Assembly (NCBI GenBank): GCA_963680875.1
Contig: OY804579.1
Span: forward strand, 22,181,804 to 22,245,803
Source of the DNA: Bathymodiolus brooksi
Lineage: Eukaryota; Mollusca; Bivalvia; Mytilida; Modiolidae
Reading direction: 5' to 3'
Length of the DNA stretch: 64,000 nucleotides
A program made the translations under genes and the position numbers. The notes below the pieces were generated by a model, which saw only the letters and a program-made list of their open reading frames with translations, was not told the origin of the DNA and did no database searches. How positions within the stretch are numbered: position 1 is the stretch's first letter; every line of letters starts with the position of its first letter. Positions 16,355 to 28,700 of this stretch are shown here, in pieces.

Positions 16355-16490
16355 GTTCTAAGCTTCCTAGTGACCAACTATGATTATTTAGACGGTCAGT
16401 AAATTGTTGAAGGGTGAGCGCTTTAGCGCGAACCCTTCAACTATTTACTTACCGTCTAAATAATCATAGTCGGTCACAGGAGCTTAGAAC
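16355..16490. repeat. Near-perfect 136-bp hairpin
   Basis: The left arm starts GTTCTAAGCTTCCTAGTGAC and runs to GAGCGC. The loop is only TTTA. The right arm starts GCGCGAACCCTTCAAC and ends GGTCACAGGAGCTTAGAAC. About 58 of 65 positions pair, including an uninterrupted CTATGATTATTTAGACGGT. Its size and compactness fit a foldback MITE. In the sense of the host gene it would form a long RNA hairpin. GTTCTAAGG recurs at about 16573, so the parent element may extend further right. Confidence 0.85.
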
Positions 16491-16715
16491 ATTTTTGTAC
16501 GATGTTGCTGATCTATAACTTGAAACAGTAACTAAGTTTTTTCCACGAACTATGTTTGACGGACTTTCTTGGAAGTTCTAAGGCTAAAGACGTAATGGTC
16601 ACTGGACAAAATTAAGCACCGCCCACTGACCTTCTGTAATTTTCCGTCTGCATTGTTTCGTAGCTGCACGTTTATCTATCGTCTGCATCGGTGTGTAACA
16701 GACTAACATAACACA

Positions 16716-16832
16716 ATGGAGAAAAAGAGGAGATTAGTTTCAACTACTGATGAGGAAATCGAACAAAGGAGACTTAAAATGAATGCACAAAAAACCATTA
16801 AACAGAATATTGCGGCGACAACTTTGCGTTAA
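16716..16832 (+). pseudogene. Short basic ORF, possible N-terminal relic of a mobile-element protein
   Basis: ATG at 16716 opens a 38-codon frame beginning MEKKRRLVSTTDEEIEQRRL and ending at TAA 16830-16832. After the stop the same frame continues for several more codons without a stop. The charged start, with DEEIE followed by a Lys/Asn-rich helix, loosely resembles the beginning of Crypton-type tyrosine recombinase proteins, but the match is weak. It lies just downstream of the foldback hairpin, so it may belong to the same element. It could also be chance. Confidence 0.3.
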
Positions 16833-19714
16833 TTTCTCTCTTTTTTATTGTGTCTCAAGAAGAATTTTTTTACTGTGTTATTTTGGAAGAAAATATAAAT
16901 CATCATCTTTCTTGCAGTTGTGTTCAATTATGCTAAATCAAAATACACACGCATATATAGTGAGCCTGGTCAAGTACACTTGGCATACGTCGTCTCAGTT
17001 ATCGATTACAATATTTCTTTATTTCGGACAGCATCGAGGTCAAATTATACAATAATAGATTACACAATGCTGCAGTCACCTGGCATATGGAATTTTCCAC
17101 TGGCCAGTAAAGCGTATTAATCTTATTCTCTAGATTTCCATATATGGCTCTGCCTTCTATCATTATTTTTAAGAATGATTTTATCCAATCATAGGTCGTC
17201 AAATAAATGCAACATCGTACAATATCAGTTTAGAGTTATTCCCTTTAAAATAGGAAACAAAAATATATTTTTGCTTTACAGTTGTTATAGAGGTTTCTTA
17301 TTCCATTTTGAAATTTTTCAAAATTACTTCTATTTACTTTTAATTGTTTCGTGCTATTTTATATATGGCCAAAAAAAAACCCACAAAAAACCTGTGTCTC
17401 TGCTAACCCTACTGTCCCTAATTTTTAGTTCATATCATTTATAGACAAACATTGTTAAGCTCTGATTCTTGTCCTGTATAACCTAGGTAAAAAAAAAATT
17501 GCCGACATAACTACCCCATTTTTTCAAGAATATTTGAGGAAACCTAGGTATTTTTTATTATTTATTATATTTAGATCTAAATCTTTGATAATATAATTTA
17601 CTATAACTTACTGGTAAGTATTTAGTGATTTTGAAATAATGATGAAATGAAATTATTATTTGATTTGTAATAAAAAAAAAGTTAAAGAATTGAGTAAAAA
17701 TGTGCATGTATTATATTTTCTGTTAATCATCTAATACAGCTCAACAAGTATCAAAATTTTGATTGGTTTTCAATAGGAGAAAAATTACCTGTATAAACAT
17801 AGACATTAAAGATAAAAAAAGAAACCCTTGCCCTACATTTACCATTGAACAGGACCCATTATCTCATTTTTTCACCTTTCAAGATTATTATTTTTTTTAT
17901 CTCTGTGTAATTTGAGTATGCATTCTAAATACTAAATAACGTTTGTGTATAATTGTAATTGCTTCTATTATTTATTCACCAAATTTGGTAAGTTGATTAT
18001 AAAATTATTTAATAAAATTGCCAGCAAATAAATATAAATGTGGAATTCTGTGATTATCATTGATGAAAAATAAGGGTTATCTCCCTTTTTATGGCTGTTT
18101 TATATTCAGAATTGTTCAAATAAGCAAAATTGTTTTAAAATATTGTCTTACAGGGTAATGAGAATCATTAAGCACTTCTTAGTGACAAAAGCAGGCATTA
18201 CAAATAATTGTTTATTAGTTGTGAGAAACAAACATTTAAAGGTTTCCAGTCTGCAGTAGTACACATTGACTTTATACAATTCATGTGTAATGATATACTT
18301 TGCCCTTCTGCTTAATTGATTCTTTAGAATATAATTGACAAAGCATTACAAATGATATTAACAGACAACTTGGCAGTTTGAAAAAAACCATAAGATTTGT
18401 GAAGATTGTGGTTGAGAACAAAGTTCATCTTAAAACTTTTTAAATGACAACAAACCTTGACTTACCGTAATTGATTTAATGTCAAAAGAATTTAACTATA
18501 TTTTTTTTATTGTCATTATACCAGGGTCTTCAATAGTGTTGAATTAAGTTAATTATCAGATCAAAACATTTTGTAAATGTATTTAAATCGTGGATGAGAC
18601 CATTTTTGTTGGTAGTTTGCTATGCAAACCTTTACAAAATCATAAATTCTCATTAAATTCAGATATATAAAGTGCAGAAAAGTAAATCTATGGTATCTGG
18701 AGATAAAAGTTTGTATAGTGAAAAAAAGAAGCAAAAAGAAATTCCAAAATTTGTGAAAAGTATTTGATAAATACCAATTGTACAACTTTGTCAAGTCCAT
18801 CTCCATGTGTGTGAGAGAGAAAAAATGTTAATAGAACAAATGATTGCAATTATATATTAGTACATGTAGTTATTTGTTTGCATGGATTATATCTGAAAAA
18901 TCAATATTCAAAGTACAAAATATCCCTAGTTATCTAAATATGGTGTAGTTGACCTAACAGTCTCATTGATTAGTTATCAGGGAAGAATTACAGTAGGTTA
19001 TATTGTTGTGGGTTTAGATAAAAGTTCAACATTGAAATTTGAAGAAAAAAAAGTAATGATATAAAATTAAATATACAAATTTTAATTAAATTTTAAATAA
19101 ATTGGGTGTTTAATTTTCTTGTCAACATATCATATTTCATTTAGTATCTTGAGATTCGATCTTAAATCAAGTTATGTGAACTAAAACTAGATCATTAATA
19201 AAAAATTGAATAAAAATCACATTATATCAGATATAGATATTCACAGTGTAAAAATAGATTTAATGCCTTTTTCAATGCTACAAAAATACCTGGTTTGTAC
19301 ATAATTTGTATATACATCTAGAATAGATTATGTTGTCAATGAATTATATCGACTATGCAACTCTTTTGTTCATGATTTCATCAAGGTATATGTATCTACT
19401 CAACAAATTTAACTGTTAAACGTTTTTTATTTGTTATTATTGTCGAGTATTATTGAACTCCATGTTTTTGATATTTTGAAGGAGAGAGGAATGTTATCCG
19501 TGCTGCAGGAGCTGCATTTTGTGTAAGAGAATAAAATGGTGATTTCTCACGAAAGATTTAACCCTCTGACATAATCTTGAACTTGCTCAGAAGGCGGTCA
19601 GTATTTGGCAAAAAAAAATTGATTGAATCTGATTTTTTGGAGACACCTTCTCCAATAATTCAGAGTTAGAATGTTTAATTGTACCAATGTATCTGTTTAC
19701 CTTTGTCGTTTCAG
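16833..19714 (+). other. Intron, AT-rich, no recognised feature
   Basis: Continues the 15124-19714 intron. The frames at 16783-17055, 16920-17120, 17175-17444 and 18561-18806 (-) are short and low-complexity, and no domain is visible. There are several poly-A and poly-T runs. No exon of CaMKII is expected here, because the flanking exons join in phase 0 with continuous protein homology. Confidence 0.6.
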
Positions 19715-19798
19715 CAGAGAGAGAGAGTAGCGTCGGTGGTACACAGACAAGAAACAGTAGACTGTCTGAAGAAATTCAATGCTCGAAGAAAGCTCAAG
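19715..19798 (+). CDS. CaMKII: CaMKII exon: autoinhibitory segment with the autophosphorylation threonine
   Basis: This 84-bp exon, phase 0-0, encodes [20 protein letters not shown] followed by [20 protein letters not shown] is the regulatory helix that blocks the catalytic cleft. Its Thr is the site (Thr286/287 in mammals and fly) whose trans-autophosphorylation gives calcium-independent activity. FNARRKLK begins the calmodulin-binding segment. The acceptor TTTCAG ends at 19714 and the donor GTAAAA starts at 19799. [10 protein letters not shown] is the invertebrate version of mammalian HRSTVASCMH. All key residues are intact. Confidence 0.98.
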
Positions 19799-19837
19799 GT
19801 AAAAAACTTTGCTTATTTTAAGTTTGTTTGTTTGATG

Positions 19838-20040
19838 GTGTTTAATGCCACTTTCAACAATATGTCAGTTATATCATAGGAGTCTGATTTATTGACAAAG
19901 GAAACCAGAGTACCTGGAGAAAACTACAGACCATCTCTAACATATTGACAAATTTGATCACTTAAGACTACATTAAATCTGTCTTGTAATGGGCAGGAGT
20001 ACAACACACTATTGACTAACCTAAGTGGCATTTAGGCATT
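19838..20040 (-). repeat. SINE-like 3' motif, - strand, in a short intron
   Basis: TTTAATGCCACTTTCAACAA with TATGTCAGTTATATCAT is the reverse complement of the shared motif ATATAGCTGAAATATTGTTG ... AAAGTGGCATTAAAC. The following sequence (AAGGAAACCAGAGTACCTGG, and TACAACACACTATTGACTAA) has no tRNA-like part that I can see. It fills the first third of the 588-bp intron 19799-20386. Confidence 0.55.
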
Positions 20041-20069
20041 GAGTCCATTGCTAAATGTAAATACAGCCA

Positions 20070-20350
20070 ACATAGGATTCACCCAACCAGGTGAAGTGGG
20101 TGCCTCCCAAGGCGAAATTAAAGTCACCTTGTTTCTTTTTGCAAGTTGCTCCTTTCTTGCAAATAATCTTTATTCTATGATCAAACTGATTGACAACACA
20201 ATTGTAATTGATGGGAAAACATATAACAATAAGAGAAAAAAGGTTTTATTCAAGCAATAAAGAAGGTTTACTTTGTTAAGACAAAAGAATCACAGCAAAC
20301 TTCTAAATTTTTTGTAATGACGAAATTCCAGGTGAAAAATAAATTAAAAA
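20070..20350 (+). repeat. Dispersed repeat, copy 2 (pair with 12185-12520)
   Basis: Colinear with 12185-12520, from CACCCAACCAGGTGAAGTGG through TTTATTCAAGCAATAAAGAA to GACGAAATTCCAGGT. The family is not identified. It ends about 35 bp upstream of the next exon's acceptor. Confidence 0.7.
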
Positions 20351-20386
20351 AAAATATGAGATGTATTGTTTATTTTGTTATTTCAG

Positions 20387-20429
20387 GGAGCCATCCTTAC
20401 CACTATGTTGGCCACAAGGAATTTTTCCA
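20387..20429 (+). CDS. CaMKII: CaMKII exon: end of calmodulin-binding segment
   Basis: This 43-bp exon encodes GAILTTMLATRNFS plus the first base of the next codon, so it starts in phase 0 and ends in phase 1. LTTML contains the inhibitory autophosphorylation threonines (Thr305/306 in mammals), which when phosphorylated block calmodulin rebinding. The acceptor TATTTCAG ends at 20386 and the donor GTGAGT starts at 20430. A 43-bp exon at this place is also typical of vertebrate CAMK2 genes. This is the branch point for alternative splicing: every later linker exon in the window starts and ends in phase 1. Confidence 0.97.
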
Positions 20430-20695
20430 GTGAGTACTTTGATGTGATTGGTTCTTATCATGTAGACCCTATTATTGACATTGTCATAGCAGTGTATATT
20501 TCTAGCACCTTTGTCTACATGTATCACATCATGTATATATTAATATATACTCTTTGCTAATGTTAAATTTGTAAGATATTTATATTATTGCTAGATTTTT
20601 CGATGTCAGGAGTATATTTTTCGATTTGTACATTGATCAATTCCTTACTAAATTTTTTTCTAAATTATTTATTGAAAACTAATGAATTGATTGTA

Positions 20696-21009
20696 CAGTG
20701 AAACCGGTCTAAACCAACCGTCAGATTTTGAATTCGGAATAAACAGGTGTTCGGTTTATGCAGGTTAAATAAAGAAGGAATTCATAAATTTGGACTATAC
20801 AGTCAAACCTGCTCATGCAGTCACCTCTGTTAAGCAATCACCTGTATTAAAAGGTCACATTTTTCTTGTCCTGTGCGAGAGAATTCCATATGAATTGAAC
20901 CTCTTTTAAGAGGTCACCTGTCTTATAAGGCCACTTTTTCTTTGTCCCAAAGGTGACCTCTTAATACAGGTTTGACTGTATTTAAATTTAGGTTTAGACA
21001 GTTTTACTG
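20696..21009. mobile_element. Mariner-like MITE (CAGTGAAAC family) hosting a nested MITE
   Basis: The left end is CAGTGAAACCGGTCTAAACC and the right end is GGTTTAGACAGTTTTACTG, flanked by TA at 20694-20695 and 21010-21011. The reversed right end is CAGTAAAACTGTCTAAACC, an inverted match. Same family as 10109-10251. A second MITE is inserted at 20800-20978. Host segments on either side are 104 and 31 bp. Confidence 0.8.
20800..20978. mobile_element. Nested mariner-like MITE (CAGTCAAACCTG family)
   Basis: 179 bp with termini CAGTCAAACCTG and CAGGTTTGACTG, flanked by TA at 20798-20799 and 20979-20980. The interior holds further inverted pairs, AAGGTCACATTTTTCTTGTC and TGTCTTATAAGGCCACTTTT. The same family occurs in reverse orientation at 53468-54353, where its end has expanded into a satellite. 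Confidence 0.85.
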
Positions 21010-21011
21010 TA

Positions 21012-22760
21012 TATGAAATTACCATTATTTTTTTTGAAAAACATTGAAATCTGGGAATTCATTTTTAAAATACTGGAAAATTATTGTTTATTTTGTTCAT
21101 AAACACAAACTATTGGGATGAACTCAACAATTTAAAGCTCAATGATGCACAACAATATACATAACCTATATAAACTTTGAGGTGTGGTACAAAATATTCA
21201 AGTGATAATGGACATTTTACTTGTTTTTTTCTTTTTGTATCTTTGTTAGGATTTGTTTTTGTGTGCATTTTTTCAATAAAAAAAAATTAATATTTGAAAA
21301 CAAATACATAATTGTTAGAATATGAAACATCTAGAGTAGATATCTGAAACACAGATTAATCAACTGTAAAATGAGTAATTAGGTACTTTGGTTTCAACCT
21401 TATTAGGTACATTTTCATACTTTGGTTTTTTGTTAGGTCGAGTAATCAAAAGCCATGTTGGTTATGACTATCACTTGACATCCTGTGCTTTGTCTCTGAC
21501 TATTTAAAGCCGGACTGTAGACCATAATGGGTAATGCCTATGAAAAGTGCTAAACTCCCTGCACGCTAAACACCTATTTTGTAGATTTCAAAAAAATAGC
21601 AGGCGCATTGTAGCCACTATAAAAGACTAAATTTTTCATCCCTACCTGACTTGCCATACTTTTTCAGTAGGATTTAAAAGTCGTTGACACCTCCTTTGCC
21701 TCATTTCTATATAGTTTATATATATTTTGAACTTGTTCTCATCCTAGATATAGCTGAAATACTGCTCGCTAGCAGTGTCTTATTATGTGAACTATTTTTT
21801 TTTTAAATGAAATTGCTGTGAATATTAAATGAATTATTCCATGAATTGGTTCTTACTATAGATTTTCTATTTGATGTAAATTCAATTCAATATTCCATGT
21901 AGCTGTCACAGGAAAAACATGAACCATGATGAAGACTTTGATAATGTTCAAATGAACTCTTATGGTATCAAAATTTTTATCTCAGACCATTGTTAAAAAA
22001 AAATTGTGAAATTAATTTATACCTGTCTGAGAATACCAAATCGGTTGGATTTGCAAATTCTCAAAGCTGAGAATTTTTTTTAGATAACTTTGACAAGAAC
22101 CAAAAGAAGCAATATTAAAATAATGAAGCTTTTGTATTGTTTTTTTTCCCAGTAAACTAGAATTCCTTACCAAGAGCTTGTTTGCTGATGAAATTAAAAA
22201 AAAAAAATTTGGCTGACATAAGAAATTATCAGAATCAAAAAATGAAAATAAATAAAAATCCATGAATGTGGCTTTATATCTTCCATAGGATATCATGACC
22301 TATGTGTGACCTAATTTTGCCTCAGAAATAGTGTACAACTTTAAGTTAAATTAAAAGTTCTATTGACACCTATTTAAAGATAATTATATCATAGATTTTG
22401 TCCAAGTATGTAGGTCTTGAGAATACATTATTATAAAGATCATATTGTTTGACCCAAAATTCAAAATGTAATGGTACAATTTAAAGTTATAATGAGCTAT
22501 ACTGTCGTTTTGACACCAAGTTTTTTATAGGGCTACTAAAATTTTGCATTATATTATGTTATGTATCTGTCCTGATATTACAGAAAACACATTTGATAGT
22601 GCAAACATATGTTAAATATTTATGAAACATGTTGCTATGCTTGATGCAGTTTAAATGAGATGAGTTTTTTCATTTGGCAGATTCATTTGACACAATATGA
22701 TGATGTGCATATCATTTTATTTTCTTTAGCAGGTTGTAGCATTATTTTTCTTCTATTTTT
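21012..22760 (+). other. Large intron, left unique part
   Basis: No exon seen. A SINE-like 3' motif, GATATAGCTGAAATACTGCT, lies at about 21749-21768. The 94-codon - strand frame at 22012-22296 is low complexity. Nothing else is recognisable before the satellite begins. Confidence 0.5.
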
Positions 22761-25700
22761 ACTGAGAATAAATGTGAACCTTGTCATCATCACATCTTCT
22801 ACTGCTGTATTCTTACCACTTTCTCATACTGAGAATAAATGTGAACCTTGTGATCATCACATCTTCTACTGCTGTATTCTTACCACTTTCTCATACTGAG
22901 AATAAATGTGAACCTTGTGATCATCACATCTTCTACTGCTGTATTCTTACCACTTTCTCATACTGAGAATAAATGTGAACCTTGTGATCATCACATCTTC
23001 TACTGCTGTATTCTTACCACTTTCTCATACTGAGAATAAATGTGAACCTTGTCATCATCACATCTTCTACTGCTGTATTCTTACCACTTTCTCATACTGA
23101 GAATAAATGTGAACCTTGTCATCATCACATCTTCTACTGCTGTATTCTTACCACTTTCTCATACTGAGAATAAATGTGAACCTTGTCATCATCACATCTT
23201 CTACTGCTGTATTCTTACCACTTTCTCATACTGAGAATAAATGTGAACCTTGTGATCATCACATCTTCTACTGCTGTATTCTTACCACTTTCTCATACTG
23301 AGAATAAATGTGAACCTTGTCATCATCACATCTACTACTGTATTCTTACCACTTTCTCATACTGAGAATAAATGTGAACCTTGTCATCATCACATCTTCT
23401 ACTACTGTATTCTTACCACTTTCTCATACTGAGAATAAATGTGAACCTTGTCATCATCACATCTTCTAGTACTGTATTCTTACCACTTTCTCATACTGAG
23501 AATAAATGTGAACCTTGTCCTCATCACATCTTCTACTGCTGTATTCTTACCACTTTCTCATACTGAGAATAAATGTGAACCTTGTCATCATCACATCTTC
23601 TACTGCTGTATTCTTACCACTTTCTCATACTGAGAATAAATGTGAACCTTGTCATCACATCTACTACTGTATTCTTACCACTTTCTCATACTGAGAATAA
23701 ATGTGAACCTTGTCATCATCACATCTTCTACTGCTGTATTCTTACCACTTTCTCATACTGAGAATAAATGTGAACCTTGTCATCATCACATCTTCTACTG
23801 CTGTATTCTTACCACTTTCTCATACTGAGAATAAATGTGAACCTTGTCATCATCACATCTTCTACTGCTGTATTCTTACCACTTTCTCATACTGAGAATA
23901 AATGTGAACCTTGTCATCATCACATCTTCTACTACTGTATTCTTACCACTTTCTCATACTGAGAATAAATGTGAACCTTGTGATCATCACATCTTCTACT
24001 GCTGTATTCTTACCACTTTCTCATACTGAGAATAAATGTGAACCTTGTGATCATCACATCTTCTACTGCTGTATTCTTACCACTTTCTCATACTGAGAAT
24101 AAATGTGAACCTTGTCATCATCACATCTACTACTGTATTCTTACCACTTTCTCATACTGAGAATAAATGTGAACCTTGTCATCATCACATCTTCTACTAC
24201 TGTATTCTTACCACTTTCTCATACTGAGAATAAATGTGAACCTTGTCATCATCACATCTTCTACTACTGTATTCTTACCACTTTCTCATACTGAGAATAA
24301 ATGTGAACCTTGTCCTCATCACATCTTCTACTACTGTATTCTTACCACTTTCTCATACTGAGAATAAATGTGAACCTTGTCATCATCACATCTTCTACTG
24401 CTGTATTCTTACCACTTTCTCATACTGAGAATAAATGTGAACCTTGTCATCATCACATCTACTACTGTATTCTTACCACTTTCTCATACTGAGAATAAAT
24501 GTGAACCTTGTCATCATCACATCTTCTACTGCTGTATTCTTACCACTTTCTCATACTGAGAATAAATGTGAACCTTGTCATCATCACATCTTCTACTGCT
24601 GTATTCTTACCACTTTCTCATACTGAGAATAAATGTGAACCTTGTCATCATCACATCTTCTACTGCTGTATTCTTACCACTTTCTCATACTGAGAATAAA
24701 TGTGAACCTTGTCATCATCACATCTTCTACTACTGTATTCTTACCACTTTCTCATACTGAGAATAAATGTGAACCTTGTGATCATCACATCTTCTACTGC
24801 TGTATTCTTACCACTTTCTCATACTGAGAATAAATGTGAACCTTGTCATCATCACATCTTCTACTGCTGTATTCTTACCACTTTCTCATACTTAGAATAA
24901 ATGTGAACCTTGTCATCATCACATCTTCTACTGCTGTATTCTTACCACTTTCTCATACTGAGAATAAATGTGAACCTTGTCATCATCACATCTTCTACTA
25001 CTGTATTCTTACCACTTTCTCATACTGAGAATAAATGTGAACCTTGTCATCATCACATCTTCTACTACTGTATTCTTACCACTTTCTCATACTGAGAATA
25101 AATGTGAACCTTGTGATCATCACATCTTCTACTGCTGTATTCTTACCACTTTCTCATACTGAGAATAAATGTGAACCTTGTCATCATCACATCTTCTACT
25201 ACTGTATTCTTACCACTTTCTCATACTGAGAATAAATGTGAACCTTGTGATCATCACATCTTCTACTGCTGTATTCTTACCACTTTCTCATACTGAGAAT
25301 AAATGTGAACCTTGTCATCATCACATCTTCTACTGCTGTATTCTTACCACTTTCTCATACTGAGAATAAATGTGAACCTTGTGATCATCACATCTTCTAC
25401 TGCTGTATTCTTACCACTTTCTCATACTGAGAATAAATGTGAACCTTGTCATCATCACATCTTCTACTGCTGTATTCTTACCACTTTCTCATACTGAGAA
25501 TAAATGTGAACCTTGTCATCATCACATCTTCTACTGCTGTATTCTTACCACTTTCTCATACTGAGAATAAATGTGAACCTTGTCATCATCACATCTTCTA
25601 CTGCTGTATTCTTACCACTTTCTCATACTGAGAATAAATGTGAACCTTGTCATCATCACATCTTCTACTGCTGTATTCTTACCACTTTCTCATACTGAGA

Positions 25701-28700
25701 ATAAATGTGAACCTTGTCATCATCACATCTTCTACTGCTGTATTCTTACCACTTTCTCATACTGAGAATAAATGTGAACCTTGTCATCATCACATCTTCT
25801 ACTGCTGTATTCTTACCACTTTCTCATACTGAGAATAAATGTGAACCTTGTCATCATCACATCTATTACTGTATTCTTACCACTTTCTCATACTGAGAAT
25901 AAATGTGAACCTTGTGATCATCACATCTTCTACTACTGTATTCTTACCACTTTCTCATACTGAGAATAAATGTGAACCTTGTCATCATCACATCTTCTAC
26001 TACTGTATTCTTACCACTTTCTCATACTGAGAATAAATGTGAACCTTGTCCTCATCACATCTTCTACTGCTGTATTCTTACCACTTTCTCATACTGAGAA
26101 TAAATGTGAACCTTGTCATCATCACATCTTCTACTGCTGTATTCTTACCACTTTCTCATACTGAGAATAAATGTGAACCTTGTCATCATCACATCTACTA
26201 CTGTATTCTTACCACTTTCTCATACTGAGAATAAATGTGAACCTTGTCATCATCACATCTTCTACTGCTGTATTCTTACCACTTTCTCATACTGAGAATA
26301 AATGTGAACCTTGTCATCATCACATCTTCTACTGCTGTATTCTTACCACTTTCTCATACTGAGAATAAATGTGAACCTTGTCATCATCACATCTTCTACT
26401 GCTGTATTCTTACCACTTTCTCATACTGAGAATAAATGTGAACCTTGTCATCATCACATCTTCTACTACTGTATTCTTACCACTTTCTCATACTGAGAAT
26501 AAATGTGAACCTTGTGATCATCACATCTTCTACTGCTGTATTCTTACCACTTTCTCATACTGAGAATAAATGTGAACCTTGTGATCATCACATCTTCTAC
26601 TGCTGTATTCTTACCACTTTCTCATACTGAGAATAAATGTGAACCTTGTCATCATCACATCTACTACTGTATTCTTACCACTTTCTCATACTGAGAATAA
26701 ATGTGAACCTTGTCATCATCACATCTTCTACTACTGTATTCTTACCACTTTCTCATACTGAGAATAAATGTGAACCTTGTCATCATCACATCTTCTACTA
26801 CTGTATTCTTACCACTTTCTCATACTGAGAATAAATGTGAACCTTGTCCTCATCACATCTTCTACTACTGTATTCTTACCACTTTCTCATACTGAGAATA
26901 AATGTGAACCTTGTCATCATCACATCTTCTACTGCTGTATTCTTACCACTTTCTCATACTGAGAATAAATGTGAACCTTGTCATCATCACATCTACTACT
27001 GTATTCTTACCACTTTCTCATACTGAGAATAAATGTGAACCTTGTCATCATCACATCTTCTACTGCTGTATTCTTACCACTTTCTCATACTGAGAATAAA
27101 TGTGAACCTTGTCATCATCACATCTTCTACTATTGTATTGTTACCACTTTCTCATACTGAGAATAAATGTGAACCTTGTCATCATCACATCTTCTACTGC
27201 TGTATTCTTACCACTTTCTCATACTGAGAATAAATGTGAACCTTGTGATCATCACATCTTCTACTGCTGTATTCTTACCACTTTCTCATACTGAGAATAA
27301 ATGTGAACCTTGTCATCATCACATCTTCTACTACTGTATTCTTACCACTTTCTCATACTGAGAATAAATGTGAACCTTGTCATCATCACATCTTCTACTA
27401 CTGTATTCTTACCACTTTCTCATACTGAGAATAAATGTGAACCTTGTCATCATCACATCTTCTACTACTGTATTCTTACCACTTTCTCATACTGAGAATA
27501 AATGTGAACCTTGTCATCATCACATCTTCTACTACTGTATTCTTACCACTTTCTCATACTGAGAATAAATGTGAACCTTGTCATCATCACATCTTCTACT
27601 ACTGTATTCTTACCACTTTCTCATACTGAGAATAAATGTGAACCTTGTCATCATCACATCTTCTACTGCTGTATTCTTACCACCTTCTCATACTGAGAAT
27701 AAATGTGAACCTTGTGATCATCACATCTTCTACTACTGTATTCTTACCACTTTCTCATACTGAGAATAAATGTGAACCTTGTCATCATCACATCTTCTAC
27801 TGCTGTATTCTTACCACTTTCTCATACTGAGAATAAATGTGAACCTTGTCATCATCACATCTTCCACTGCTGTATTCTTACCACTTTCTCATACTGAGAA
27901 TAAATGTGAACCTTGTGATCATCACATCTTCTACTGCTGTATTCTTACCACTTTCTCATACTGAGAATAAATGTGAACCTTGTGATCATCACATCTTCTA
28001 CTGCTGTATTCTTACCACTTTCTCATACTGAGAATAAATGTGAACCTTGTCATCATCACATCTTCTACTGCTGTATTCTTACCACGTTCTCATACTGAGA
28101 ATACATGTGAACCTTGTCATCATCACATCTTCTACTGCTGTATTCTTACCACTTTCTCATACTGAGAATAAATGTGAACCTTGTCATCATCACATCTTCT
28201 ACTGCTGTATTCTTACCACTTTCTCATACTGAGAATAAATGTGAACCTTGTCATCATCACATCTACTACTGTATTCTTACCACTTTCTCATACTGAGAAT
28301 AAATGTGAACCTTGTCATCATCACATCTTCTACTACTGTATTCTTACCACTTTCTCATACTGAGAATAAATGTGAACCTTGTCATCATCACATCTTCTAC
28401 TACTGTATTCTTACCACTTTCTCATACTGAGAATAAATGTGAACCTTGTCCTCATCACATCTTCTACTGCTGTATTCTTACCACTTTCTCATACTGAGAA
28501 TAAATGTGAACCTTGTCATCATCACATCTTCTACTGCTGTATTCTTACCACTTTCTCATACTGAGAATAAATGTGAACCTTGTCATCATCACATCTACTA
28601 CTGTATTCTTACCACTTTCTCATACTGAGAATAAATGTGAACCTTGTCATCATCACATCTTCTACTGCTGTATTCTTACCACTTTCTCATACTGAGAATA

